Shown here one piece after another: positions 1 through 11,000 of a DNA stretch of 64,000 nucleotides. The stretch is from Lutibacter sp. A64. GTDB lineage: Bacteria > Bacteroidota > Bacteroidia > Flavobacteriales > Flavobacteriaceae. The notes under the pieces were generated by a model. The model saw only the letters and a program-made list of their open reading frames with translations. It ran no database searches and was not told the DNA's origin. The DNA lies in the NCBI RefSeq assembly GCF_022429565.1, contig NZ_CP092487.1:2126001-2190000 (forward strand). The letters run 5' to 3'. Every line of letters starts with the position of its first letter. Positions within the stretch are counted from its first letter, which is position 1. The position numbers and the translations under genes are program-made.

Positions 1-3000
1 GGAAATACAATATCAAAAAGATAATGGCCAATGCTAATGGTACAACCACGGCGAGTGTTTTTTCAGCTCTAATTTGATTTTCATAAGTTCCGGTAAACTT
101 GTAACTAATTCCTTTAGGGACTATTAATTTACCTGATGCTATTTTTTGTTGAAATAAGGCTTGTGCATTTTCAACAACATCTACTTCAGCAAAACCATCT
201 AACTTATCAAACAGTACATAACCCACTAAAAAAGTATCTTCACTTTTAATAACTTGGGGACCTTGTTCATAACGAATGGTTGCCAATTCGCTTAAAGGAA
301 CAGGATTTCCTTTTTCTACAGGAACATAAATTTGTTCTAAATCCGTTGGGTTTGCTCTTAACTCTCTTGGATAGCGTACACGTACTGAATAGCGTTCTCT
401 TCCTTCAACTGTTTGTGTTATTGGCATACCGCCAATTGCAACTTTAAGTATTTCTTGAACATTTTCTATAGAAATACCATAACGTGCAATTTTTTCTCTG
501 TTAATGTCAATTAACAAATATGGCTTTCCAACAATTCTGTCTGCAAAAACGGCTTGTTCTTTTACACCTTCAGTTTGTTTTAAGATAGCTTCTAATTCCA
601 AGCCAAAGGCTTCAATTTGTTTTAAATCTTGTCCTTTTACTTTAATTCCCATTGGTGCGCGCATACCTGTTTGCAGCATTACCAATCGAGTTTCAATAGG
701 TTGTAATTTAGGTGCAGATGTTACTCCAGGCAACTTTGTAACTTTTACAATTTCGTTCCAAATATCATTAGGAGATTTAATTTCAGGTCTCCAATTTCTG
801 TAAAACTCACCATCATTATCTTCAATCAGTTGAGACCTTTCCACTGCGCTCAAGGTGACATTTTCAGAATTGTTTGGATTTGAGATAAAGCGTCCATCTT
901 TCAATTCAAATAAGCCTTTATCATTTACTTTGTATCGTTGTTTTTTACCTTTTTCATTCTTCATATATTCAGATTTGTACTGAATTACATTTTCGTACAT
1001 AGATAATGGTGCAGGATCTAATGCTGATTCTGTTCTACCTGCTTTACCAACAACTGTTTCAATTTCTGGAATACTAGCAACTGCCATATCTAATTGTTGC
1101 AAAACTCTCTTGTTTTCATCAACACCAGAATGTGGCATTGAAGTAGGCATTAGTAAGAATGAACCTTCATTAAGAGAAGGCATAAATTCTTTTCCGGTGT
1201 TATTCATTATATAAATACCTGAAATAAGCACTGTAGTTGGAATGATTAAGAATGCCAATTTATTGGCTAAAGCCCATTTTAAAATTTGCGCATAATACTT
1301 TCTTAAAACAGAGAATATACCTAATATTCCAAAGCAAATAATGGCTACAAATAAAAGGTTTATAAGAATACTTCTTTCAACACCTAACGGTCTCCAATAT
1401 TCAGTTAATAAAAGCACTACTGATGCAGCAGCAATTATTATGTTGATTAAATTAACCTTTTCGGGTCCAAGTTTTCCTTTTAAATTTAAGATTCCTGTAA
1501 CTCCAAAAGCAATTAGAATTATTCCAAGCCAATAACCCATAATTATAGCTGAAATTCCTGCAATAATTAAAGCGATATTTATAACATAACTCACTGTCTT
1601 TTTTAACACCGTTTTTCTGAATAAAAAGGCCGCAAAAGGAGGTATTAAAAATAACGCGATTACTAACGATGCTGAAAGTGCCATTGTTTTTGTAAAAGCT
1701 AAAGGTCTAAATAATTTACCTTCAGCACCAATCATTGTAAATACTGGAACAAAACTGATAATTGTAGTTAGAACTGCTGTTAAAATTGCTCCTGAAACTT
1801 CTGCAGTAGCATTGTATACAATTTCATTTGTTGTTAGTGGTGTGCCATCTTCATTTAATCGTAGTTTTTCTTCATCTAAATGCCTAATCATATTTTCAGC
1901 GAGAATTACACCAACATCGACCATAGTTCCAATAGCAATTGCAATTCCAGAAAGCGCAACAATATTTGCATCTACATTAAATAGTTTCATTGTAATAAAT
2001 ACCATTAATACAGCTACTGGTAATAAACCTGAAATTAATATGGATGCTCTTAAATTGAAGACCATTACAATAATTACTAAAATGGTAATCAATATTTCTA
2101 GAGTTAATGCTTCGTTTAAAGTGTGTAAGGTTTCTTCAATAAGTTCTGTTCTATCATAAAAGGGAACCAATGTTAATTGAGAAACTGTTCCATCAGCTAA
2201 TTCTTTAGTTGGTAAACCTCCTTTAAGTTCTTCAATTTTAGCTTTTACATTATTGATAACTTCCATTGGATTTGCACCATAACGAGCTACAACCACACCA
2301 CCAACTACTTCAGCACCTTCTTTGTCTAACAACCCTCTTCGTGTTGCCGGACCAAGCGATACTTTGCCAATATCTTTTATTTTTATTGAAGTAAAATTTT
2401 CTGAATCTACAACGGCATTTTCTATGTCGGCAATAGATTTTATATACCCTAAACCTCTAACTAAATATTCGGCTTGGTTAATTTCTAAAGTTTGCGCTCC
2501 AATATCTCTGTTACTTTCTTTTACTGCTTTTACAATTTGATGTAAACCAATATTGTATTGACGCATTAATTCTGGATTTACATCCACTTGATATTCTTGT
2601 ACATAACCTCCAATTGAAGCTACTTCAGAAACACCGCTAGCAGAAGATAACGCATACTTCACATAGTAATCTTGAATACTACGTAATTCGTGTAAATCCC
2701 AACCTCCAGTTACATTTCCGTTTTCATCTCTACCTTCTAATGTATACCAAAAGATTTGACCTAAACCTGTGGCATCTGGACCTAATGAAGGGTTAACACC
2801 ATCTGGCAATAAATTACTTGGCAAAGAGTTTAGTTTTTCAAGGATTCGACTACGACTCCAATAAAACTCTATATCTTCTTCAAAAATGATATAGATACTT
2901 GAAAATCCAAACATAGATGAACTACGAATGGTTTTTACTCCTGGAATACCAAGTAATGATGTTGTTAATGGGTACGTTATTTGGTCTTCAATATCTTGTG

Positions 3001-3205
3001 GTGAACGACCGTCCCATTTTGTAAATACTATTTGTTGGTTTTCACCAATATCGGGAATTGCATCTACTGCTACAGGATCGCTAGGAAGAAATCCTGTATT
3101 CCAATTAAAGGGTGCATTTACGATACCCCAACCTATAAACAGTGCTAGTAATAATACTGCTACCAGTTTATTTTCTATTAAAAATTTGATGCTTTTATTT
3201 AGCAT
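1..3205 (-). CDS. cusA: CusA-type heavy-metal RND efflux pump (partial, C-terminus beyond the left edge)
   Basis: Inner-membrane RND transporter expected to export monovalent metal ions (Cu+/Ag+) by proton antiport. About 1068 residues are visible from an ATG start; the C-terminal end lies outside the window. The N-terminus reads MLNKSIKFLIENKLVAV and is followed by PVAVDAIPDIGENQ, typical of HME-RND pumps. The TM4 motif AIAIGTMVDVGVILAEN (about residue 428) is of CusA type rather than CzcA type. The three periplasmic methionines that bind Cu/Ag in CusA have counterparts in LLMPTSMP, PLSMYE and VMLQTG (about residues 685, 735 and 840). It is the last gene visible in a minus-strand series with a P1B ATPase and a Cys-rich small protein; adaptor and channel genes would be expected further left. 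Substrate is inferred from these signatures. Confidence 0.9.
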   Translation of the reverse strand, partial: MLNKSIKFLIENKLVAVLLLALFIGWGIVNAPFNWNTGFLPSDPVAVDAIPDIGENQQIVFTKWDGRSPQDIEDQITYPLTTSLLGIPGVKTIRSSSMFGFSSIYIIFEEDIEFYWSRSRILEKLNSLPSNLLPDGVNPSLGPDATGLGQIFWYTLEGRDENGNVTGGWDLHELRSIQDYYVKYALSSASGVSEVASIGGYVQEYQVDVNPELMRQYNIGLHQIVKAVKESNRDIGAQTLEINQAEYLVRGLGYIKSIADIENAVVDSENFTSIKIKDIGKVSLGPATRRGLLDKEGAEVVGGVVVARYGANPMEVINNVKAKIEELKGGLPTKELADGTVSQLTLVPFYDRTELIEETLHTLNEALTLEILITILVIIVMVFNLRASILISGLLPVAVLMVFITMKLFNVDANIVALSGIAIAIGTMVDVGVILAENMIRHLDEEKLRLNEDGTPLTTNEIVYNATAEVSGAILTAVLTTIISFVPVFTMIGAEGKLFRPLAFTKTMALSASLVIALFLIPPFAAFLFRKTVLKKTVSYVINIALIIAGISAIIMGYWLGIILIAFGVTGILNLKGKLGPEKVNLINIIIAAASVVLLLTEYWRPLGVERSILINLLFVAIICFGILGIFSVLRKYYAQILKWALANKLAFLIIPTTVLISGIYIMNNTGKEFMPSLNEGSFLLMPTSMPHSGVDENKRVLQQLDMAVASIPEIETVVGKAGRTESALDPAPLSMYENVIQYKSEYMKNEKGKKQRYKVNDKGLFELKDGRFISNPNNSENVTLSAVERSQLIEDNDGEFYRNWRPEIKSPNDIWNEIVKVTKLPGVTSAPKLQPIETRLVMLQTGMRAPMGIKVKGQDLKQIEAFGLELEAILKQTEGVKEQAVFADRIVGKPYLLIDINREKIARYGISIENVQEILKVAIGGMPITQTVEGRERYSVRVRYPRELRANPTDLEQIYVPVEKGNPVPLSELATIRYEQGPQVIKSEDTFLVGYVLFDKLDGFAEVDVVENAQALFQQKIASGKLIVPKGISYKFTGTYENQIRAEKTLAVVVPLALAIIFLILYF

Positions 3206-3232
3206 AGGTTTGATTTTAAACAATTAGACAAT

Positions 3233-3247
3233 GGTGTTAAAAACACC
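3233..3247. repeat. short perfect hairpin upstream of cusA
   Basis: GGTGTTAAAAACACC forms a 6-bp stem with a 3-nt loop, 27 bp upstream of the cusA start, in the gap that follows the Cys-rich small gene. It could be a weak attenuator or an operator; there is no U-tract directly after it on the minus strand, so a terminator is unlikely. Confidence 0.35.
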
Positions 3248-3310
3248 GAATACAACAAATTATCCTTATAACTTTACAGCCATAGGATAAAACAGTCTAT
3301 TGTTTTAAAA

Positions 3311-3727
3311 TCAGATTAAATATGTTTCGTCTAGCTTGTAGATTTTCCTGCTGACGAGAGGGGATTGATGTTCATCATATAAAGATACCTCGCTATCTAT
3401 ACTTTCGAAAAGATTTACGTAAGTATAAATAAATGAAGTAATGAATACTTGTTGCTCAAAAGAAATAGTATCTATTGAAGATTGTAATTCATTTTGACCC
3501 TCAATTTTTTCAAAGCCTTCACTACAACAATTTTTCTTTGATACAGAACAATTATTAGTTGAAGTTGCTAATTCCATTTCCATTCCGCAAGTTTCTGCTT
3601 TTGAAAATATGGCTGAATCAACCAATTCATCTCCACAATAATGCATATTAATAGTAAATGACATTGTAGAGAATAACACTACAAAAGCCATTAATATTGA
3701 CATTATTTTATGGAAAACTTGTTTCAT
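3311..3727 (-). CDS. HYC_CC_PP-type small secreted Cys-rich protein
   Basis: A 138-residue protein with an N-terminal signal sequence (about residues 1-25), then the motif MHYCGDELVDSAIFSKAETC, a CC pair in KKNCCSEGF, and DEHQSP near the C-terminus. This matches the Bacteroidota HYC_CC_PP family: small exported proteins often found next to copper and other heavy-metal efflux genes, with no established biochemical function. The Cys, Met and His content suggests periplasmic metal binding, which is inference. It lies between the P1B ATPase and cusA on the same strand, so co-regulation with metal export is likely. Confidence 0.7.
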   Translation of the reverse strand: MKQVFHKIMSILMAFVVLFSTMSFTINMHYCGDELVDSAIFSKAETCGMEMELATSTNNCSVSKKNCCSEGFEKIEGQNELQSSIDTISFEQQVFITSFIYTYVNLFESIDSEVSLYDEHQSPLVSRKIYKLDETYLI

Positions 3728-3787
3728 ATTGGTAACAAAGGTAACAAATTATAATGATTCTAAATTAGTTTAACAGGAGTTTAACGC

Positions 3788-5743
3788 TTAACTCCATTTC
3801 ATTCGTTGCAATCTAACCGCATTTAAAATAGCTAATAAAGCTACACCTACATCTGCAAATACAGCTTCCCACATTGTTGCTAAACCACCTGCTCCTAGAA
3901 TTAAAACAATAGCTTTAACACCAAAAGCTAATATGATATTCTGCCATACAATTTTACGAGTAGAATGACTTATTTTAATGGCTTTTACCACTTTTGAAGG
4001 TTGGTCGGTTTGAATAATAACATCTGCTGTTTCAATAGCAACATCACTTCCCAAACCACCCATAGCAATACCTACATCACTTGCTGCTAAAACTGGTGCA
4101 TCGTTAATACCATCACCAATAAAAGCTATTTTATTTTCAGGGTTTCTCTTTAAAGTTTCAACTTCATTTAATTTATCTTCTGGCAATAAACCACCTCTGG
4201 CCTTTTCAATATTTAATTCAATTGCTATTTGTTGGGTAATAGAATCTTTATCACCTGAAAGCATCATTATATTTTTAATACCTACTTTATGCAATGCTGT
4301 AATTGTTTCTTTAGCATCTTCTTTTAATTCATCTGCAATTACAACATAACCTGCGAATTTATTATCGATAGCTACCAAAACAATGGATTCTACAATAGCT
4401 TCTGTTTCAGTTGGAACATCTATGTTATTTGTATGCATTAAGGCTTTATTTCCAACTAAAACTATTTTACCATTCACAATGCCTTTTAATCCTTTTCCTG
4501 CAACTTCAGATACTTCTAATGCTTTAAAATCTTTTCCAACTTCTTTATACTCCATTATGGCTTTTGCAATAGGGTGTGTGGATTGTTCTTCCATAGCCAT
4601 TAGGAATTTCATAAATTCAGATTCTTCCCAGCCAACAGTCTTTATTTCCTTAATTTTGAAAACACCTTTGGTAACAGTTCCTGTTTTATCCATTACCAAT
4701 GTATTTATTTTGGTCATAGCATCTAAAAATGAAGCACCTTTAAATAATATTCCATTTTTTGAAGCTGCACCTAAACCTCCGAAATAACCCAATGGGATAG
4801 ATATTACCAAAGCACAAGGGCAAGAAATTACCAAGAAAATTAATGCTCTGTATAACCAATCTCTAAAAATATAATCCTCTACAAAAAAATAAGGTAGAAA
4901 TGTAACAGCAATTGCTAAATACACTACAATTGGTGTATAGATACGTGCAAATTGTCTAATGAACAATTCTGTTTTCGATTTACGTGCTGTAGCATTTTGA
5001 ACTAAATCTAATATTCTGGCAATTGAACTATCTTCAAACTTGTTTGTTACCTCAACTTCTATCACACTTTCTAAATTGATACTACCTGCATATACTTTTG
5101 CGTTTTTTGTAATCGTATCTGGTTTACTTTCACCTGTTAAAGCTGCGGTATTTAATGAGGCCTTTACTGATAGTAAAATACCATCTAAAGGAATTTTTTC
5201 GCCAACACGAATTTGAATTTTTTCGCCAATATTTACGTCTTCTGGTGAAACACTTGTATAATCACCATTCCGAAAAACGTTAGCTTCTTTTGGTCTGACA
5301 TCTAATAATGCTTTGATATTTCCTTTGGCTCTTTTAACAGCAGCTCCTTGGAATAATTCTCCAACTGCATAAAATAGCATTACTGCTACTCCTTCAGGAT
5401 ATTCACCAATAACAAATGCTCCAATTGTAGCAATAGACATTAAAAAGAACTCTGTAAATACATCTCCTTTTTTAATGCTTTTCCAACCTTCTTTAACCAC
5501 GGGAAATCCAACAGGCAAGTATGCAATTCCATACCAATTTATACGTAACCAATCTTTGAAAAAAGCTACATTAAAATAATCTAAAGCTATTCCGATCATA
5601 AGCATTAAAAAGCTTACGATTGCAGGGAAATAAATTTTGAAAGTAGCACTATTTACAATGCCGTGGTTATGACCATCATTGTGACTATGCTGCTTTGTAG
5701 ATTTTGGCTTTAAATCTCTTAAATTGACTTTCTTTTTTTTCAT
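3788..5743 (-). CDS. zntA: P1B-2 heavy-metal translocating ATPase (Zn/Cd/Pb export)
   Basis: ATP-driven exporter of divalent soft metals across the inner membrane. Visible are a His-rich cytoplasmic N-terminus (QHSHNDGHNHG, residues 18-28), the transmembrane metal motif SCPCALV (about 308), the phosphorylated Asp in DKTGT (about 351), the HP motif STHPIA (about 384) and GDGINDAP (about 544). The last helices carry a Lys (FGVKAIVL) and Asp (FADVGVALL) as in the P1B-2 group, which supports Zn/Cd/Pb rather than Cu. At 651 residues it is short because the usual N-terminal HMA domain is absent and replaced by the His stretch. It follows the methyltransferase-like gene with a gap of about 30 bp, so the two are probably one transcript. 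Confidence 0.92.
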   Translation of the reverse strand: MKKKKVNLRDLKPKSTKQHSHNDGHNHGIVNSATFKIYFPAIVSFLMLMIGIALDYFNVAFFKDWLRINWYGIAYLPVGFPVVKEGWKSIKKGDVFTEFFLMSIATIGAFVIGEYPEGVAVMLFYAVGELFQGAAVKRAKGNIKALLDVRPKEANVFRNGDYTSVSPEDVNIGEKIQIRVGEKIPLDGILLSVKASLNTAALTGESKPDTITKNAKVYAGSINLESVIEVEVTNKFEDSSIARILDLVQNATARKSKTELFIRQFARIYTPIVVYLAIAVTFLPYFFVEDYIFRDWLYRALIFLVISCPCALVISIPLGYFGGLGAASKNGILFKGASFLDAMTKINTLVMDKTGTVTKGVFKIKEIKTVGWEESEFMKFLMAMEEQSTHPIAKAIMEYKEVGKDFKALEVSEVAGKGLKGIVNGKIVLVGNKALMHTNNIDVPTETEAIVESIVLVAIDNKFAGYVVIADELKEDAKETITALHKVGIKNIMMLSGDKDSITQQIAIELNIEKARGGLLPEDKLNEVETLKRNPENKIAFIGDGINDAPVLAASDVGIAMGGLGSDVAIETADVIIQTDQPSKVVKAIKISHSTRKIVWQNIILAFGVKAIVLILGAGGLATMWEAVFADVGVALLAILNAVRLQRMKWS

Positions 5744-5772
5744 TATTATTCTAAATTCTTCAAATTAAATAT

Positions 5773-6357
5773 TTATATCCAACGTCTTACTTTTTTTGCA
5801 TACTCTAAATAATCATTTCCAAATTCTTGTTTTAAGAATGCTTCTTCTAATCTAATTTGGGTATTTATACTTGTTGTTGATAATGCGATTATTACTAATG
5901 TAAAAGCGTTTGGAATCACTAAAAACAATCCAATATTTGCAATCATAATCCCAAGGAAAATGGGGTTTCTTGAAATCGAAAACAATCCTTTGGTAACTAA
6001 CGATGTCTTGTTTTTTTCATCTATTCCAATTCTCCAAGAATTGGCCATATTAGATTGAGCAATCCATACTACAATTAGCGAAAGAATTAAGAGTCCCCAG
6101 CCTGTTTTTAATAAAGTAACACTTTCTAAATACCAAAAAGGGAGTAAATATTTGTACCAATCAAATTTAAAAGCATAAATACTTACAATAATTAGCTCTA
6201 AAAAAGAGATCAAAGTAAATACTTTACCATTATAACCGTGTGCATCATCTGTTTTGTTAAAAGTTAAAGGGTTTACTCTAGTTTTTATAAAGAGTGAAAC
6301 TGACCTTATTACAAAAACTAGCAGAAAATATATTAGTAAGTAAATAAATAAAATCAT
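5773..6357 (-). CDS. isoprenylcysteine carboxyl methyltransferase-like membrane protein
   Basis: A polytopic membrane protein of about 194 residues. An upstream in-frame TTG exists, but the ATG directly after it is the better start. The second half has the ICMT/PEMT-type SAM-binding core: SRNPIFLGIMIANIG (about residues 130-145) and the ending EEAFLKQEFGNDYLEYAKKV followed by RRWI. Members of this family in metal-resistance clusters have no defined substrate. It begins an operon with the P1B-2 ATPase, and a palindrome shared with the CzcA operon overlaps its predicted promoter, which argues for a role in the metal response; the reaction is unknown. Confidence 0.75.
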   Translation of the reverse strand: MILFIYLLIYFLLVFVIRSVSLFIKTRVNPLTFNKTDDAHGYNGKVFTLISFLELIIVSIYAFKFDWYKYLLPFWYLESVTLLKTGWGLLILSLIVVWIAQSNMANSWRIGIDEKNKTSLVTKGLFSISRNPIFLGIMIANIGLFLVIPNAFTLVIIALSTTSINTQIRLEEAFLKQEFGNDYLEYAKKVRRWI

Positions 6358-6381
6358 CAAATTATAATTGCATATTCAAAG

Positions 6382-6389
6382 CAAATATG
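6382..6389 (-). promoter_or_regulatory. putative -7 element of the methyltransferase/P1B-ATPase operon
   Basis: On the minus strand this reads CATATTTG, one base from the Bacteroidota -7 consensus TAnnTTTG, 24 bp upstream of the start codon. A TTG inside the upstream palindrome (6405-6407) could be the -33 element, with the short 15-bp spacing also seen at the other palindrome-bearing promoter. Confidence 0.45.
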
Positions 6390-6400
6390 CTGAAAAAACA

Positions 6401-6419
6401 AATGCAATGGAAGTGCATT
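6401..6419. promoter_or_regulatory. palindromic operator, copy 2 (candidate Fur-family site)
   Basis: AATGCAATGGAAGTGCATT: arms AATGCA/TGCATT around a 7-bp centre. It matches 15 of 19 positions of the palindrome at 12835-12853, in the same orientation relative to the downstream gene. It overlaps the last two bases of the Fur-like gene and the -33 region of the next operon. Confidence 0.55.
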
Positions 6420-6834
6420 AATGACCGCTACATTTATCACAAATCCCTTTTACCACCAAGTTTACATTTTCTGCAACAAAACCATCAGGTACTTTAATTT
6501 GAGGAATTTTATGAGCTGTAAGGCATACTGTTTCATTGCAATTGTTACAATGGAAATGTAAGTGTAAATCATTTTCAATTTCACAATTACATCCTTTTTC
6601 ACATAATGCATACTTTGTAATACCTGTACCATCATCTATTTGATGTACGATTCCTTTTTCTTCAAATGTTTTAATAGTTCTGTATAATGTAGTTCTATCT
6701 GACTTTTCAAAAGCATTTTCGATATCACTTAATGTTACAGCAACATCCTTTTCTACAAGAAACTTATAGATAAGTAATCGCATTGCTGTAACACGTATAT
6801 TTTTAGATTCTAATAATTCCTCTATTGTTTTCAT
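6418..6834 (-). CDS. Fur-family metalloregulator
   Basis: A 138-residue transcriptional regulator of the Fur/Zur superfamily. Residues 1-85 form the winged helix, with DRTTLYRTIKTFEEKGIVHQ as recognition helix and wing. The C-terminal dimerisation domain has HLHFHC, a structural zinc site CNNC (about 95-98) and a second CDKC near the end, as in four-Cys Fur proteins. An additional CEKGCNC precedes the His cluster. It is the last gene of the unit that begins with the DUF6660-like gene and lies 3 bp behind the adaptor gene. Its location between two operons that share a promoter palindrome suggests that it represses both. The sensed metal (Zn most likely) is inferred. Confidence 0.88.
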   Translation of the reverse strand: MKTIEELLESKNIRVTAMRLLIYKFLVEKDVAVTLSDIENAFEKSDRTTLYRTIKTFEEKGIVHQIDDGTGITKYALCEKGCNCEIENDLHLHFHCNNCNETVCLTAHKIPQIKVPDGFVAENVNLVVKGICDKCSGH

Positions 6835-6837
6835 TAT

Positions 6838-8037
6838 TTAATGTTCGTGTTCTGCTTCGCCTTTTTTCATTTCAGCAATCAGGTAATAAGCATTATTATA
6901 AGCAAATTTTGTGGTTTTATCTAATTCTTCAGTAAATTGAACTGCAATCCAATTGCCATCTTTTGCACCTAAAAGCACTTCAACAGGTTTAAAACTCCAG
7001 TGGTCATTTTCTTTTTCTACTGAAAATGCATAAAACCTATCTCCATCTTTTATAATTGCACTTTCAGGTAATGCTTTTGTTTTAGTTTTATTTACCTGAA
7101 TTTTACCTTGAATGTACATACCAGGAATTAAGTTATCTCTTTTATTTTCAATTTCAGCGTGAACGTGTACCGCTTTTGGGTTGTCTTCAAATGTTTTACT
7201 TATTGAAAAGATTTCAGCTGTAAGTTCTGTATTTGGAATAGACTGCACTGTAAATGTCACTTTTTGACCTTTTTTTACTTTATAGGCATCTTTTTCAAAC
7301 ACCATTAAATCTGCGTGAACGTGAAGCGTATTAACAATTTCGAATAATTCTGTTTGCGGCTCTACATATTGCCCAATTTTCACCTGAACCTTTTGTACAA
7401 ACCCTTCTATAGGACTACGTAATGATATACTTTGTGCAATTGTACCATTTCTTACTGATATTGTATTGATATTTAATATTCTTAATTGAGCTTCCAATCC
7501 ATTTACCATAGCTTTTGATGCTTCATACTCGGCTTCTGCTTTTTGAAAATTTGCACCAGAACCAACACCTGCATCATATAATTTTTGTTGACGCTCATAG
7601 TTTTTCTTTAAAAAATTACTATTGCTAAAAGCATTCAAATAATCAGTCTGTAGTTTTATAATATTAGGGTGTGATAGATAGGCCACAACTTGGCCTTTAT
7701 TAACTTTATTACCTTCAATTACTTTTATAGATACTACATTTGCACCAATAACTGAAGTTATTGCTGCTTCGTTTTGTGGGGGTACTTCTAATGTACCATT
7801 AGCCTCTACATTTCCACTCATATTTCGTAATGAAAGTGTGTCAATCTTCATTTTTAATGCATTATACTGCTGCTGCGAAAGCATTACTTCTTCGTTCTCA
7901 CCGTGTTCTTCTTCATTTTTTGGTTTTTCACTATGTGAATGACCATCATTGTCACTATGACTTTCTTTGTTTCCGCAAGCAAAAACAGTAATGGATAACA
8001 CTAGAGCAGTTAGGATTTTATATAATTTATTTTTCAT
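6838..8037 (-). CDS. czcB: RND efflux periplasmic adaptor (CzcB/CusB-like membrane fusion protein)
   Basis: A 399-residue lipoprotein: hydrophobic N-terminus ending TVFACGNKE (lipobox Cys about 21), then a His/Glu-rich stretch of about 30 residues (SHSDNDGHSHSEKPK...) likely to bind metal. The core shows the MFP pattern: barrel-sandwich strands (ANGTLEVPP, SVIGANVVSIKVIEGNKV), a helical hairpin (about 120-190), the second lipoyl half (SIEGFVQKV-like RSPIEGFVQKVQVKIGQYV) and beta-barrel domains, with a His/Glu end. It links the inner-membrane pump to the outer-membrane channel. It directly follows the pump-channel fusion gene (4-bp gap) and precedes the Fur-like regulator. Confidence 0.92.
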   Translation of the reverse strand: MKNKLYKILTALVLSITVFACGNKESHSDNDGHSHSEKPKNEEEHGENEEVMLSQQQYNALKMKIDTLSLRNMSGNVEANGTLEVPPQNEAAITSVIGANVVSIKVIEGNKVNKGQVVAYLSHPNIIKLQTDYLNAFSNSNFLKKNYERQQKLYDAGVGSGANFQKAEAEYEASKAMVNGLEAQLRILNINTISVRNGTIAQSISLRSPIEGFVQKVQVKIGQYVEPQTELFEIVNTLHVHADLMVFEKDAYKVKKGQKVTFTVQSIPNTELTAEIFSISKTFEDNPKAVHVHAEIENKRDNLIPGMYIQGKIQVNKTKTKALPESAIIKDGDRFYAFSVEKENDHWSFKPVEVLLGAKDGNWIAVQFTEELDKTTKFAYNNAYYLIAEMKKGEAEHEH

Positions 8038-8041
8038 TTTC

Positions 8042-11000
8042 TTATTGATTAAAATATTGTAGTTGAAATGTGCTTTCTAAATAGTTTATTAAAGCTGTTT
8101 GTGCATCTAGCTCGGATTGAATGGCTTCTTTTATTAATTGTGTGAAGCTAGTGTATTCTATTTCGCCTTCTTTGTACGCCAGTAAAGCACCTGTTTTTTG
8201 TTCCTTTGTTAATGGCAATACCTGGTTTTTGTAAAATTCCCAAGAGTTTTTCCATTTGATATAATTTTCTTTAGCCTGAACAAATTTTGATTGTACTTCT
8301 TGCTTTTTGAATTGGACATTGGCTTCGGCTATCTCTTTATCAATTTTGGTACTTCTAATTTGTGCTTTGTTAGTACCAGACAAAAACGGAATGGAAATAC
8401 CTGCTTGATAACTGTAAAACCCAGAAGTTCCTTCTACTTTTTGTAAACCACCTTGAAGATTGAATTTTGGTAAATTATCAGCTTTTGCTACTTTATAATT
8501 GGCTGCTGCTTCATCTACAATGTTCTGCGACATACTGTACAACGGATGGTTTTCAATATTGAACTTTTCAATGTTTAAATCTATTGCAGAATCAAATTCA
8601 TCAGAAACAGTAAAAATTTCATCTGAAACCAACCATAAATTTAATTGCTGTAGAGCGATTAGATAATCACTATATGCTTGCATTTTTTTATTTTGAATTT
8701 GAAAAGCTTGGTTTTTAGCGGCTGAATATTCTAATCTTGAAATCGCTTCTACTTCATAATTTAACGCAACAGCTTGTTCGAAATTGGAATAAATGGAATC
8801 CAATTCCATATAAAGATTATAGTTTCTCTTCATCTGATAACATTTTGACCAGGCCTTTTTAACTTCTAATTCTAATTCTAATACAGAAAGTTGATAAGCT
8901 TTTTGTGCTAATTGTACTCGTTGTTTTTGTAACTTCCTCTTTGAACCAATACCAAAAATATTTATATCGGATTGACCAATACCAATGGTTGTGTAGACTC
9001 CTTCATCTCCATTAATTTCTTCACCACCTGTAAAGACTTCAGTTGTACCTAAATCATAAGCAGTAGCTTTTAATTGTTCCTGTTTTGTGATTTCTAACTG
9101 TTTTTGCTTTAACAATGGGTAATTCCTTTTAGATAGTTTTACCGCATCCATTAAGGTTATTTCTGGAAGTGTATTGTTTATCTGTTGTGCATTACTTTGT
9201 TCAGAAACACCAAACATTAAAAGCAAAACTGCTGTTGCTGTAACCAACTTTTTATTCGGAATAAATTTAAACGATTTGTTTTCTACCCAATGGTATAAAA
9301 TTGGTAAAACGAATAAGGTTAGTAATGTAGAAGTTAATAAACCACCAATAACAACAGTTGCTAGTGGGCGTTGAACTTCTGCTCCGGCAGATGCCGAAAT
9401 CGCCATAGGTAAAAAGCCTAATACATCTGTAAAAGCTGTTAGCATAATTGGTCTTATTCTTCGTTTTGTACCTTCAATAATTCTATCTTTAAGGTTGGTA
9501 ACACCCTCTTCTTTTAATTCATTCAAACCACTAACCATTACCAATCCATTTAAAACTGCAACCCCAAATAGTACTATGAAACCAACACCTGCTGAAATAC
9601 TAAATGGCATATCTCGTAACCATAAAGCTACAACACCACCAATGGTTGCCATAGGAATAGCTATGTAAATCATTAAAGTTTGTGGCAATGATTTCAATGC
9701 AAAATAAATTAACACAAATATTAGTAATAGTGCAATAGGTACAACCGTTTGTAATCGGTTACTTGCACGTTCCAAATTCTCAAAAGCACCACCATAACGA
9801 ATGAAATAACCAGATGGTAATTCTAATTGTGCATCTAATTTTGATTTTATTTCATTTACTAATGATTTTACATCGCGACCTCTCACATTTACACCTACAT
9901 AAGTTCTTCTGTTTGTGTTATCTCTACTAATTTGCATTGGTCCTGCTTTATAACTTACATCAGCTATTTCACGCAGTGGAATTTGAGTTCCCGAAGGTAG
10001 GTTGATGTACAAGTTTTGGACATCTGAAATATCTTTTCGGTTTTGAGAATTTAAACGAACTACTAAATCAAAACGTTTTTCACCTTCAAAAATAACACCT
10101 GCTATACCACCTGCAAATGCTGATTGTACTGTTTGATTTAAGGTATTTATATGAAGACCGTACTGTGCTAATTTATTTCTATTGTAATTAATAGTCATTT
10201 GTGGTAAACCTGTTGTGGCTTCTGCTTTCATATCACCAATACCTTCTGTACCTGCAATAATTTTGGATATTTCTTCGGCTTTTTGGGATAAGATGTCAAT
10301 GTCTTCCCCATATAATTTTATGGCAATATCTTCACGCACACCTTCAAGTAATTCATTAAAACGCATTTCAATAGGTTGGGTAAACTCATAATTAACACCT
10401 GGAACTATTTCAACAGCTTCTTTCATCATCTCTATCAATTCATCTTTTGAAGTTGTTGTGGTCCACTCACTTTTAGGCTTTAGAATTACAAAAACATCTG
10501 CTAAATCCATTGGCATTGGGTCTGTTGGAATTTCAGCTACACCAATACGACTAACTATTTTTTCAACTTCCGGAAATTTAGCTTTTACAATTTGCTCTAT
10601 TTTTGTAGTTGTTTCAATGGTTTCTGTAAGTGAACTTCCTGGTTTTAATATGGCGTGAAATGCAATATCACCTTCATCAAGCTGCGGAATGAACTCACCA
10701 CCCATTTTTGTAAACATAAAAACTGCAATTGCGAATAGCACAACTGCACTACCTATAATCCACTTTCCTTTTTGTAATGCTCTTTCCAATAAAGGTAGGT
10801 ATTTGTCTTCTACCCATTGTACAAATTTATCTCCATAAGATTTTTTATTGTTTTTTGGAGCTCTTAACACTAGTGCAGACATCATTGGTACATAGGTAAG
10901 ACAAAGCACCATCGCTCCAATCATAGCGAAAATGAAAGTCATAGCCATTGGTTTGAACATTTTTCCCTCAATACCTTGTAAAGCCAAAATTGGAAGAAAA

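Noticed and set aside
504-3227. Several plus-strand ORFs opposite cusA
   Set aside because: They are shadows in other frames of a clear RND pump and have no recognisable domains.
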